A stretch of DNA of 8,883 bases from Pseudomonadota bacterium (GCA_021781775.1 JAJXWE010000037.1:1-8883); one strand, 5' to 3'. Shown: positions 1 to 7,202, numbered from the stretch's first letter. Made by a program: numbers and translations. The notes: generated by a model not told the origin, from the letters alone.

Positions 1-774
1 GAAGTACTCGAAGTTCAGGTCCGTGACCATCGGGCCGAGCACGTAGCGCGGGATCATGGGCACCGGCCCGCAGAGCTGGGCGTATTCGCGTAGGGCGCGC
101 CGGTAGTGTGACCCGTACGCAAACAGATACCAGTCCTGCCCGCCACTCACGCGGCGCGGCTCGATCCACGTATGGGCGGCGTTCCACACCGGCGAGACGC
201 TATCGTTGATCAGCCCGTAGCCCGAGCGGCTGAGCAGTCCCGGCTGCGCGGGCGCGAGCCGCACGTCGATGCCCGGAATGACGTCGTTCACCGGGCTGTC
301 CAGATTGGAGCGGCCAGGCGGCAGGTTGGCGCTGCTGAGGTTGTCGAGCGAGTAGGTCAACCCGCCGAGGTTGCGCAGGTCGCGTTGCCCGGGATGCCAG
401 CGCCGCCTCGCGCCGCTCGCCGTCTTCCAGCTGACCTCGAGATTGTCCGGCGTGAACCGCCCGGAATGCAGCCGATAGCGCACGGTCAGCGCAGCGCTCG
501 AGGCGACGAGCCAGCCGCGCTGCGAGCGGCTCTGCACCACCACGGCCGGCCAGCTGCGCTTGCGCACCACGACGGAAGGGGCATTCACGAATACTCTGTC
601 GGGCGAGTATTCCAGGCGCACCAGCGCGGGCGTCAGAAATTCGAACCGCGCCCGACCCGCGACGATGGTCGAGCCGCGCTGCACGGGATGAGTCGCGTGC
701 ACGCAGGCGCTCAGCAGCAGCGCGCCGGCGGCCGCAGCGCCGGCGCGACAGGCGCGGCAGGTCGCTGCGCTCAT
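1..774 (-). CDS. GH31-family alpha-glucosidase-like lipoprotein, N-terminal part (cut by window edge)
   Basis: The frame is open from the ATG at 774 to the window edge, giving the first 258 residues; the catalytic barrel lies outside. Residues 1-24 form a lipoprotein signal: a short basic start, an Ala/Leu-rich core and lipobox LSAC with the lipidated Cys at 24. The next residue is Val, not Asp, so outer-membrane anchoring is likely. Residues about 40-190 read as the GH31 N-terminal beta domain (RFEFLTPALVRLEY near 43, SGYGLINDS near 184). Residues 214-249 carry the stretch that leads into the GH31 barrel (DWYLFAYG, then ALREYAQLCGPVPMIPRY). GH31 enzymes mostly remove alpha-linked glucose or xylose from non-reducing ends; the specificity cannot be read from this part. 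The start overlaps the GH65 stop as ATGA and has a GGAG about 6 bases upstream, so it is the third operon gene and probably translationally coupled. Family call fairly sure; the catalytic Asp residues are unseen. Confidence 0.8.
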   Translation of the reverse strand, partial: MSAATCRACRAGAAAAGALLLSACVHATHPVQRGSTIVAGRARFEFLTPALVRLEYSPDRVFVNAPSVVVRKRSWPAVVVQSRSQRGWLVASSAALTVRYRLHSGRFTPDNLEVSWKTASGARRRWHPGQRDLRNLGGLTYSLDNLSSANLPPGRSNLDSPVNDVIPGIDVRLAPAQPGLLSRSGYGLINDSVSPVWNAAHTWIEPRRVSGGQDWYLFAYGSHYRRALREYAQLCGPVPMIPRYVLGPMVTDLNFEYF

Positions 775-3056
775 AACATTCTCCGCCTGATCCGAACCAA
801 GCCATTGGCGGCGCGGCTGAACTTGATGTCCAGGCGATGTCCCCGGAAGCTCACCCCGCGCAGCGTCAGGGAGCGCCAGCCGTGCGGCAGCGCCGCAGGG
901 TATGCGTCGAGCAGTCCGGCGGCGCGGATGCGCAGTCCGGTCAGACCGAAGATCAGACTCTGCAGATAGCCGCCCGAGCCGGTCAGAAACGGACCGACGT
1001 TGTTGGTCGAGGTCTCCGTCCTGACGTTGAACGGCGCCTTCAGCGTATCGTCGGTCAGGTACAGCTGCACAAGCCGGCCGGCCTCGGCGCCGTGACCCAC
1101 CTCATCGGCTGCCGCCACGCACGGCAGGATGCCCATGCTGGTGCGCGCGAGGCGGGACGCGGGTATCGGCCGCACCGCAAAGTCGTAATCCCCACGCCGC
1201 AACGCCGGCGGTATGCGCAGATCAAGCGCGGGCAGAAACAGCAGCGGCAGTGGCCCCCCGCCGAAGGCCCTGCCGCCGGCCGCGGCGCCGGATTCCTGAT
1301 AGGGCAAGTGATGCCGTCCATTCGCGGCGAGCGGCACCTGCAGAGCAGCGGCGATGCGGCGCCAGCGCGGATCGGCCTTCACCCCGAGCACGCCCGCCGC
1401 GGCCGCAGCGATCCGCAAGGCCTTGGCGGCCACCAGGTTCGTGTAGGTGTCGTTCGGAATGTCCCCGTGCGACTCGGACACCGACGTGACGTGCAGAATC
1501 CCGTAGTGAAGAGTTTGCGCGTCATACGTCGCGCGGCTCGCGAAGAATTGCGCTACCGCGCGGATGACCGGCCAGCCGTGCGCGCGCAACCAGGCGCGAT
1601 CGAGCGTCGCGAGGTAATACTGCCACTGTGCGATCGCGATCTCCGCGTCGACGTGGATCTCGGTCAATGACAGCGACCGCGCCGAGTACGGTGTCTGATC
1701 GCTGCCGTTGTACGGATCCGATTCCCAAGGGTACATGGCGCCGGCGTAGCCGTGCCGCCGGGCACGCGCTTCGGCAGAGGCCAGGGTGCGCTCGCGGAAT
1801 GCGAGCAGCGAGCGGGCGCGCCGCGGATGCAGCAGCAGCAGCGCGGGGTAGACCCAGGTGTCGCTGTCCCAGAAGACGTGTCCCGCGTAGCACAGCGTCA
1901 GCCCGCAGGGGCCCACCGCCCAGCGCGTATCCGGCGTCGTATTCACCAACAGGGAGTACTGCGCCGAGTGCGCGACCTGTTGCGCTTTCGGATCTCCGGC
2001 GATGCGGATATCGGCCCGCCACAGTCGCAGCCACGCGGCGCGCTGCTGGACACGCAGTGCGTCGAATCCATCCACGCGCGCGAGACGGGCCAGACGCACA
2101 TCCGCTGCCGCAGTACCGCCCCAACCAGCACGCGAGACGGTGACGTACTTGGTGAACGCATAGGTGTGTCCCCGCTCGACTTGCACACTCGCGATGAGCG
2201 CGAGGTGGCCCGGCGCACGGTGCACCGCGAGCGATTGCACGGCGCCCTCCGGTAATGCGACAGCGACGGCCATCGCGACGGGCAGACCGTCGATCGCCCT
2301 GCCCGTGAGCCACAGCGTGCGCGTCCCGGTCGACCCGCCGGAGGCGAGCACGGCCACATGACCCGGGTACCACAATGCAGCGCGGTCGGGCTTGGCCGGC
2401 GCCCGCGGCGTCAGCGACAGACCGGCGGCGGCCAAGGCGCGCTCGACCTGCGGACCGGTGAGGCGCCCGAGTGCGAAGCGCGGCGCATGCGCCTTCCATT
2501 CGACCAGCGGGAACGACACCGTCACCCGGCCGCTGTACTGCGGAGTGATCTGCAACCGCACCACCGCCAGGTGGGGCTGCGTCTGGCTGATGAAGCTGAC
2601 CACGGTGACGGCGGTGCGCCGTGCGCGCTCGACGTACCGATAGCGTGTCGTCAGCGTCGCATCATGCAGGTCGAGCGTCTGCAGGTAATGCCGGAAGCGC
2701 ACTGTGCTGAGCGGTGCGCGATTCAGCCAGCCGGTCGGCCTCTGAGCCGGATCGGGATTGAAGTCGACGGCATTCCAGCCGGGCAACAGCGCCGGTCGGG
2801 CCATGTCGCCGGGGGCGCGGTCCATCAGTCCCACCATGTAGGTCTGTGTGGCTTCGGTACCGCGAGGGGCGGTGAGCGTACCGAGGTAGCCGTTGCCCAG
2901 CATGCCCGGGAAGTAATCCGCAAGTCCGCCGGCGGTCACCCTCAAGCGGAAATCCCCAGCGGCCCACGCCGGATCGATGACTGCGGCCAGGAGCGCCGCG
3001 CCCACGAGCGACATGGTCAACAGTGCGCGCAGCGCGGGGAGCCCGCGCAGTGTCAC
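771..3056 (-). CDS. Exported GH65 glycoside hydrolase (kojibiose hydrolase / acid trehalase / ATHL1-like)
   Basis: A 761-residue protein with a Sec signal peptide (hydrophobic core about 15-28, likely cleavage after AWA at 30-32). The GH65 N-terminal beta domain follows (DYFPGMLGNGYLGTL from 47), then the (alpha/alpha)6 barrel: FWDSDTWVYP at 395-404, MYPWES at 441-446, SVSESH with the candidate general acid Glu528, and TETSTNN...FLTGSGGYLQS with the candidate general base Glu681. GH65 phosphorylases lack such a second Glu and carry a phosphate-binding HGSSLS-type loop there; here the loop reads GSGGYLQS. This is the pattern of the hydrolytic GH65 branch (acid trehalase, kojibiose hydrolase, glucosylgalactosyl-hydroxylysine glucosidase). 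A periplasmic exo-alpha-glucosidase acting on an alpha-1,2 or alpha-1,1 diglucoside is therefore inferred; the exact substrate is open. The start is GTG, overlapping the upstream stop as GTGA, with GGGAG 7 bases ahead. The ATG 14 codons later lacks a ribosome site and would shorten the signal peptide. The 3' end overlaps the GH31 start by 4 bases. Confidence 0.85.
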   Translation of the reverse strand: MTLRGLPALRALLTMSLVGAALLAAVIDPAWAAGDFRLRVTAGGLADYFPGMLGNGYLGTLTAPRGTEATQTYMVGLMDRAPGDMARPALLPGWNAVDFNPDPAQRPTGWLNRAPLSTVRFRHYLQTLDLHDATLTTRYRYVERARRTAVTVVSFISQTQPHLAVVRLQITPQYSGRVTVSFPLVEWKAHAPRFALGRLTGPQVERALAAAGLSLTPRAPAKPDRAALWYPGHVAVLASGGSTGTRTLWLTGRAIDGLPVAMAVAVALPEGAVQSLAVHRAPGHLALIASVQVERGHTYAFTKYVTVSRAGWGGTAAADVRLARLARVDGFDALRVQQRAAWLRLWRADIRIAGDPKAQQVAHSAQYSLLVNTTPDTRWAVGPCGLTLCYAGHVFWDSDTWVYPALLLLHPRRARSLLAFRERTLASAEARARRHGYAGAMYPWESDPYNGSDQTPYSARSLSLTEIHVDAEIAIAQWQYYLATLDRAWLRAHGWPVIRAVAQFFASRATYDAQTLHYGILHVTSVSESHGDIPNDTYTNLVAAKALRIAAAAAGVLGVKADPRWRRIAAALQVPLAANGRHHLPYQESGAAAGGRAFGGGPLPLLFLPALDLRIPPALRRGDYDFAVRPIPASRLARTSMGILPCVAAADEVGHGAEAGRLVQLYLTDDTLKAPFNVRTETSTNNVGPFLTGSGGYLQSLIFGLTGLRIRAAGLLDAYPAALPHGWRSLTLRGVSFRGHRLDIKFSRAANGLVRIRRRML

Positions 3057-5128
3057 GGACGGGCTCCCGCCCTCGCATGCCCGACGTTGCGCGGCGGACG
3101 GATCGCCAGGTACACCGTGCTCCAGAGCTGCGCGGCGTCGGCTTCAGAGGCGTCGGAACTCGCCGAGCCGAACGGCCGGATATGGTAGCGGCCCGCGCGG
3201 TAGTCCCACGACCACAGCTCGGTGTTTGCCATCGAGCGGGTCGCGTCGATGACACGCCAGAGTGTGTGCTCGGCCGCGCGCAGCCGCGCCCGTACCGCCG
3301 GCGGCAGGTCGGTGCGCCGCAGCTGCCGCGCCAGGCCCGCGGCGAGCAGCGCCTGCTGCCAGGACCACACGACGGTACCGTGGTAGGCGTGGCGCGTGAA
3401 TTCTCTCTGCAGAGACTGCGGGGCGAAGGCAGGATCGGCCACGACCAGTCCGGCGCCGGTGATCAGCCCGGCGGGAAAGGGCCGCATCACGGCGGCGACC
3501 AAGCGATCCAGATCACCGGCCGCGGGCTTGCCGAACAGCAACAGGTAGCCGATATCCGACTGCAGCACGGGAATCGGCCGGCCGGCCCGGCTCAGTGAGA
3601 GCGCCGGGAACGTCACCGCTGCTCGGCCGAGCGCCTGCAACGCCGGCTGCGCCGGGATGCCGTCGGCGGCCGAGTAGTGGCGCACGTCCTGCACCGCCGC
3701 CGCGTTCGGCACCGTTACGCGGAACAGCGGCGGGGCACGTCGGCTCCAGATGCGGGCCAGTCGGGCCGCCGCGGCAAAGCGCGCGCGCTCGGATGCCGTC
3801 AGGTAAGGATCGAGCAGGCCGCTGGCATAGAGCCGGGCGGTCGCCTCGAGCGCCGCCGGCACCAGAGCCGCATTCACGTCATACGGGTAATGCCCGCCGC
3901 CGAGGCCGGTGTTACTGTCGCGCCAGTCGCCCACCGGAACGCCCGGCTTCAGTCCGATCAGATGCGCAACGCTCGGAGCGCGCGCGAAAGGCGTGGCACT
4001 CTGCAGAACGAAGCGCAGGTTCCTCACCAGCGCCGCGCCATGGCTGCCGCGGCGTGCCTGCGGGCCGCCGACCGGCGCAGCGAGAAACGCCGCCGCGCGT
4101 GTGCGCTCGCGCGGACTGAGCAGCCAGGCGGCCGCATCCGGCGCGAGCATGTAATTCTCGTCGATCATCAGGTAGGTGTAAGTGGGCGCAGCCGAGCGCA
4201 CGCCGTGCTTGAGATTCTCCAGCGCGGCCTCCTCACCGATGTCCTCCTCGTGCGCCACCTGTCCGTCGGCTGACAGCCGCTCGAGCACCGAGTCGAGCGC
4301 ATCGTCGATCGCGCCGGCGGCGAGCGCGGGCATGAGCAGCCGCACGCTCATCAACGTGTCGCGGCCGAAATAGGTATCGAAGCGCCAGGAGCCGGCGAGA
4401 AATTTCTCGCGGTACGCAAGGAACGTCAGTGTCTCGCGTGCCGCGATGCTGCCGGCCGCGGGGTGGCGCAGCAACTGCCGCCCCGCGAGCGGCCTCAGCG
4501 GCGGCTCGCCCGTGAGGCCGGTGACACGCAGGCGGATGACCCCGGCGTGATCGGCAAGAATGCGGTTTCCCCGCACGCGACCGTGCAGCACCTGAAGCGT
4601 CAGGCGGTAGCTCACCTGCCCATCCAGACGCTCGCGCGACCAGGCGATGCGCCGGCCGGCGACAGCCGGTGCCGTGGCGATGCCCGGCGGCAGCCTGCCG
4701 AGCGATCCGTAATCGCGCAGCACGCGGATGCTCGATAGCACGGCCTGGCGGATCCGCAGCACCGGGGCGCCCGAGAGCTGCACCTCGGCGCTCAGGCCGT
4801 AGAGCGGTCGACCGTGGCCGTCCTTCGCCCGCACCGGACGCAACGGGCCGAGCAGGTGCCAGCTCGCCCAGTGCGCCTGCGGCTCGAACCAGACGCCGAC
4901 GCCGCTGTCGCCGGCCGGAAACGCGATGATGAGGCGAGGATCCGGACCGGACCGCAGCACCAGGTCGCCCGCCACGGGACCTTGCCGCAGGAAGGCGTTC
5001 AGAAAGCGCCCCTGGTGGACGACGAAGGCCAACGGATGCGTAGTCGTAGCCGCAGCGGTCGGGACGGTCCCTGCCAGACAGAACAACGCGGCCAGCGGCC
5101 CAGCCCAGGATGAGATCCCATTGCGCAT
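3053..5128 (-). CDS. Exported six-hairpin glycosidase, debranching-enzyme-like (amylo-alpha-1,6-glucosidase-like)
   Basis: A 691-residue protein, first gene of the leftward operon. Residues 1-27 look like a Sec signal peptide (core PLAALFCLAGTV, cleavage near TAAA). Residues about 30-230 are beta-rich. An (alpha/alpha)6-type catalytic region follows: RFDTYFGRDTLMS (249-261), DGQVAHEEDIGEE (288-300), IDENYML (322-328), GDWRDSNTG (400-408), YHGTVVWSW (582-590). The FGRDT box resembles the GRD[ST] motif of glycogen-debranching and related amylo-alpha-1,6-glucosidase proteins, so cleavage of an alpha-glucosidic linkage is inferred. I cannot place it in a named GH family, and the catalytic acids (candidates Asp401/Asp404, Glu298-300) are guesses. 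The ATG at 5128 is chosen because AGAGGGG lies 7 bases upstream and a signal peptide begins there. The frame stays open back to 5431, but that extension crosses the operator and promoters. The 3' end overlaps the GH65 start (GTGA). Confidence 0.75.
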   Translation of the reverse strand: MRNGISSWAGPLAALFCLAGTVPTAAATTTHPLAFVVHQGRFLNAFLRQGPVAGDLVLRSGPDPRLIIAFPAGDSGVGVWFEPQAHWASWHLLGPLRPVRAKDGHGRPLYGLSAEVQLSGAPVLRIRQAVLSSIRVLRDYGSLGRLPPGIATAPAVAGRRIAWSRERLDGQVSYRLTLQVLHGRVRGNRILADHAGVIRLRVTGLTGEPPLRPLAGRQLLRHPAAGSIAARETLTFLAYREKFLAGSWRFDTYFGRDTLMSVRLLMPALAAGAIDDALDSVLERLSADGQVAHEEDIGEEAALENLKHGVRSAAPTYTYLMIDENYMLAPDAAAWLLSPRERTRAAAFLAAPVGGPQARRGSHGAALVRNLRFVLQSATPFARAPSVAHLIGLKPGVPVGDWRDSNTGLGGGHYPYDVNAALVPAALEATARLYASGLLDPYLTASERARFAAAARLARIWSRRAPPLFRVTVPNAAAVQDVRHYSAADGIPAQPALQALGRAAVTFPALSLSRAGRPIPVLQSDIGYLLLFGKPAAGDLDRLVAAVMRPFPAGLITGAGLVVADPAFAPQSLQREFTRHAYHGTVVWSWQQALLAAGLARQLRRTDLPPAVRARLRAAEHTLWRVIDATRSMANTELWSWDYRAGRYHIRPFGSASSDASEADAAQLWSTVYLAIRPPRNVGHARAGARP

Positions 5129-5135
5129 AAGTGCC

Positions 5136-5142
5136 CCCCTCT
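5136..5142 (-). promoter_or_regulatory. Ribosome binding site deciding the start of the debranching-like glycosidase
   Basis: On the minus strand AGAGGGG precedes the ATG at 5128 by 7 bases. It is the only good Shine-Dalgarno match among the possible in-frame starts of this long open frame, and the signal peptide begins directly after it. Confidence 0.7.
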
Positions 5143-5171
5143 TGCGGCCTGCGGCAGGGCGTTGGATGGTA

Positions 5172-5200
5172 TTGCAACGCCCAGATGACATCGATATCAT
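5172..5200 (+). promoter_or_regulatory. Candidate sigma-70 promoter for trehalase
   Basis: TTGCAA (5172-5177) and TATCAT (5195-5200) are separated by 17 bp; the -10 matches the consensus at five of six bases and the -35 at four. Transcription would start near 5207, leaving an untranslated leader of about 235 bases before the trehalase ATG at 5441. The -10 box lies within the left operator site. Confidence 0.45.
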
Positions 5201-5217
5201 CATGGTATCGATGTCAT
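5185..5217. promoter_or_regulatory. 33-bp palindrome: double LacI-family-type operator
   Basis: ATGACATCGATA (5185-5196) and its exact reverse complement TATCGATGTCAT (5206-5217) flank a 9-base spacer, itself symmetric (CAT c ATG) apart from one mismatched pair (5197/5205). Read another way, it holds two 14-bp sites, TGACATCGATATCA (5186-5199) and TGGTATCGATGTCA (5203-5216). Both match TGnnAnCGnTnnCA, the general operator pattern of LacI-family regulators such as CcpA and many sugar repressors. Their centres are 17 bp apart. The position between divergent sugar-hydrolase genes, over both candidate -10 boxes, fits repression relieved by a sugar. No LacI-family gene is in the window, so the regulator is unknown. 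Confidence 0.7.
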
Positions 5218-5230
5218 GCCGCACGGGCAA
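5202..5230 (-). promoter_or_regulatory. Candidate sigma-70 promoter for the leftward glycosidase operon
   Basis: On the minus strand TTGCCC (5230-5225) and TACCAT (5207-5202) are separated by 17 bp, each matching the consensus at four of six bases. Transcription would start near 5195, about 67 bases before the ATG at 5128. The boxes are the mirror image of the rightward promoter around position 5201, and the -10 box sits in the right operator site. Confidence 0.38.
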
Positions 5231-5440
5231 CCGTACCGGCGGCGTGTGCAACAACATTCGAGGGACTGCGCCGCAGGGCGGAGTCGCGGCGAAGCAGGCA
5301 GGAGGGGTGGGGTGAGCAGAATGCCTTGTGCGTCCTTCGTGCGACGCGGGTGCCCCCGATAGTGTGATCGGATGAGCCCCGCCGCTCTCCCCCGTGATGC
5401 TCAGCGGATCGGCGTCATCCGTGCAAACCAACGGTTACTC

Positions 5441-7072
5441 ATGACCATGCATTCAAGGAACGCTGTCCGCCGCCGGCCGGCATGTCGCGTTGCGGCGCTC
5501 GGCGGACTGCTCGCTGTGCTCTGCGCCACGACCGCCGCCGCCACGCCCACGCTCTATCCGACTCCGAGGGAGCTCTTCGGTCCGCTGTTTGTCCGCGTGC
5601 AGATGGCCGCGGTGTTCCCGGACGGCAAGACCTTCGTCGACGCCGTCCCCAAGGCGGCCCCGGCTGTCATTCTGCAACGGTTCCGCACACGCAATCCGCG
5701 CACGCGCGCAGCGCTGGCGCGGTTCGTGAATCGCAACTTCATCCTGCCGGCCCCCGACCGAACCCGCGTGCCCAAGAGCACGACGCTGCAGGAGCACATC
5801 GCGACCCTCTGGCCGCTGCTGACGCGTCCTTCCATCGTTCCGCCGATGTACTCCTCACTGCTGTACGTGCCCAAGCCGTACATCATCCCCGGCGGGCGCT
5901 TCAGGGAGTTCTACTACTGGGACTCCTATTTCACGATGCTCGGGCTCATTCCCGACGGGCGCATGGCGAGCGCGCGGAACATGGTGGATGATTTCTCCTA
6001 CCTGATCCGCACGTATGGCCACATTCCGAACGGCACGCGCACTTATTATCTGTCGCGCTCCCAGCCGCCGGTCTACTACCTGATGCTCGGGCTGCTCGAT
6101 GCGCACGACCCGGCGCACGAATGGGCAAAACACCTTGCCCTGCTGCGCCGCGAGTATGCGTACTGGATGCGCGGCGCGACCGGCCTACGCCCCGGACAGG
6201 CACGGCGCAACGTCGTGGCGATGCCCGACGGTACCGTCCTCAATCGCTACTGGTCGTCTGCCGATACACCGCGCGACGAATCGTATCGCGCCGACGTGTT
6301 GCTCGCGCGCGCCTCCGGCCGGCCACCCGCTCGCCTGTACCGCAACCTGCGCGCGGCGGCGGAGAGCGGCTGGGATTTCAGCTCGCGCTGGCTCGGCGAT
6401 CGGCGCCACCTCGCCACCATCGACACCACTCACATCGTGCCGATCGATCTGAACAGTCTGCTGTACGGCATGGAGCGGGCGATCGCCGGCGGCTGCGCCG
6501 AGCAGCGCGACCTCGCCTGCTCACGTCGATTCGCGGCCTTGGCGCAACGGCGCAAACGCGCCATCGATACTTACCTGTGGGACAGGCGGCTCGGCTATTA
6601 CGAGGATTACGACTGGCGCACCCGCCAGCGCACGCATGAACTCAGTGCCGCAACGCTCTATCCATTGTTCGTCGGACTGTCCAACGCCCGTCAGGCGCAA
6701 GCCGTCGCCACCGTCACGCGGACGCGGCTGCTGCAGCTCGGCGGCATCGTGACCACAACGCTCGTCACCGGCCAGCAGTGGGATGCGCCGAACGGTTGGG
6801 CTCCACTGCAATGGATCGCCGTCCAAGGCCTGCGCCGCTACCACCATCCGGGACTCGCTTACCGCATCGCCCGACGCTGGGTGAGCACGGTGCGGCGCGT
6901 GTACCAGCACACCGGCAAGCTGGTGGAGAAGTACAACGTCGAGCGCGATATGCCCGGCGGCGGCGGTGAATACCCGCTGCAGGACGGCTTCGGCTGGACG
7001 AACGGCGTGACCCAGGCTCTGCTCACGCTCTATCCTCGGCTTCAGCACCCCTCGAGCGGGGGCGCGCACTAA
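5441..7072 (+). CDS. treA: Periplasmic trehalase, GH37
   Basis: GH37 trehalase hydrolyses trehalose to two glucose molecules with inversion. Both family signatures are present: PGGRFREFYYWDSYFTML (residues 150-167 of the 543-residue form) and QWDAPNGWAP (446-455), plus the glycine-rich GGGGEYPLQDGFGWTNGV (from 506). By comparison with E. coli TreA the general acid is the Asp of SGWDFSSRW (residue 312) and the general base the Glu of LVEKYN (496). The N-terminus has basic residues (RRRP), a hydrophobic core and TAAA before TPTLYP, a Sec signal for the periplasm. Length is close to E. coli TreA (565 residues). The start is uncertain: an in-frame ATG at 5372 gives 566 residues but an overlong, atypical n-region containing a TTA codon. 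The ATGs at 5441 and 5447 place the signal peptide normally, yet none of the three has a good ribosome site. Transcribed divergently from the glycosidase operon. Confidence 0.95.
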   Translation: MTMHSRNAVRRRPACRVAALGGLLAVLCATTAAATPTLYPTPRELFGPLFVRVQMAAVFPDGKTFVDAVPKAAPAVILQRFRTRNPRTRAALARFVNRNFILPAPDRTRVPKSTTLQEHIATLWPLLTRPSIVPPMYSSLLYVPKPYIIPGGRFREFYYWDSYFTMLGLIPDGRMASARNMVDDFSYLIRTYGHIPNGTRTYYLSRSQPPVYYLMLGLLDAHDPAHEWAKHLALLRREYAYWMRGATGLRPGQARRNVVAMPDGTVLNRYWSSADTPRDESYRADVLLARASGRPPARLYRNLRAAAESGWDFSSRWLGDRRHLATIDTTHIVPIDLNSLLYGMERAIAGGCAEQRDLACSRRFAALAQRRKRAIDTYLWDRRLGYYEDYDWRTRQRTHELSAATLYPLFVGLSNARQAQAVATVTRTRLLQLGGIVTTTLVTGQQWDAPNGWAPLQWIAVQGLRRYHHPGLAYRIARRWVSTVRRVYQHTGKLVEKYNVERDMPGGGGEYPLQDGFGWTNGVTQALLTLYPRLQHPSSGGAH

Positions 7073-7110
7073 CCCCCTCGCGCGCTTCCGCCGGGCTCTC
7101 GGACAGGGAC

Positions 7111-7137
7111 GTCCGCGGAGTCCATCCCCGCGCGGAC
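7111..7137 (+). repeat. Inverted repeat downstream of trehalase, possible terminator stem
   Basis: GTCCGCG (7111-7117) and CGCGGAC (7131-7137) are exact reverse complements around a 13-base loop, starting 39 bases after the trehalase stop. It could form a GC-rich stem in the transcript, but no T run follows, so intrinsic termination is doubtful. Confidence 0.3.
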
Positions 7138-7202
7138 AGTCGTTCGCGGCAGGCCCACGGGAATTGATCTTCCGATTCGCTCGCTCTGGCGATTATTGAC
7201 TA

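Larger units (their letters stand above)
5129..5440. other. Intergenic regulatory region between the leftward glycosidase operon and trehalase
   Basis: This 312-bp gap separates two genes transcribed away from each other. Its left part (5134-5230) holds the operon's ribosome site, a 33-bp palindrome and one candidate promoter on each strand. The part from about 5231 to 5440 would be leader of the trehalase message if the candidate rightward promoter is right. I saw no convincing gene, terminator or riboswitch there. The stretch 5372-5440 is open in the trehalase frame but contains a TTA codon, uncommon in this GC-rich DNA, and is read here as leader. Confidence 0.6.

Noticed and set aside
200..805. 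A 201-codon minus-strand frame overlapping the GH31 region.
   Set aside because: The GH31 frame, one base shifted, carries the lipobox and family motifs and runs to the window edge. This frame is Arg-rich with no motif.
172..969. A 265-codon plus-strand open frame opposite GH31/GH65.
   Set aside because: Arg/Ala/Gln-rich low-complexity translation, spanning the junction of two conserved minus-strand genes; an antisense shadow.
1828..1840. Short run of CAG/CTG triplets, considered as a tandem repeat.
   Set aside because: It encodes an LLLL stretch in the GH65 barrel helix with normal codon use; too short to be a meaningful repeat.
2358..3188. A 276-codon plus-strand open frame opposite the GH65 N-terminus.
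   Set aside because: Same reasons: antisense to a conserved domain, no family motif, composition of a GC-rich shadow frame.
5129..5431. In-frame upstream extension of the debranching-like glycosidase to a start at 5431, giving 792 residues.
   Set aside because: It would run through the palindrome and both promoters and overlap the trehalase leader. It lacks a ribosome site and would bury the signal peptide 101 residues inside the protein.
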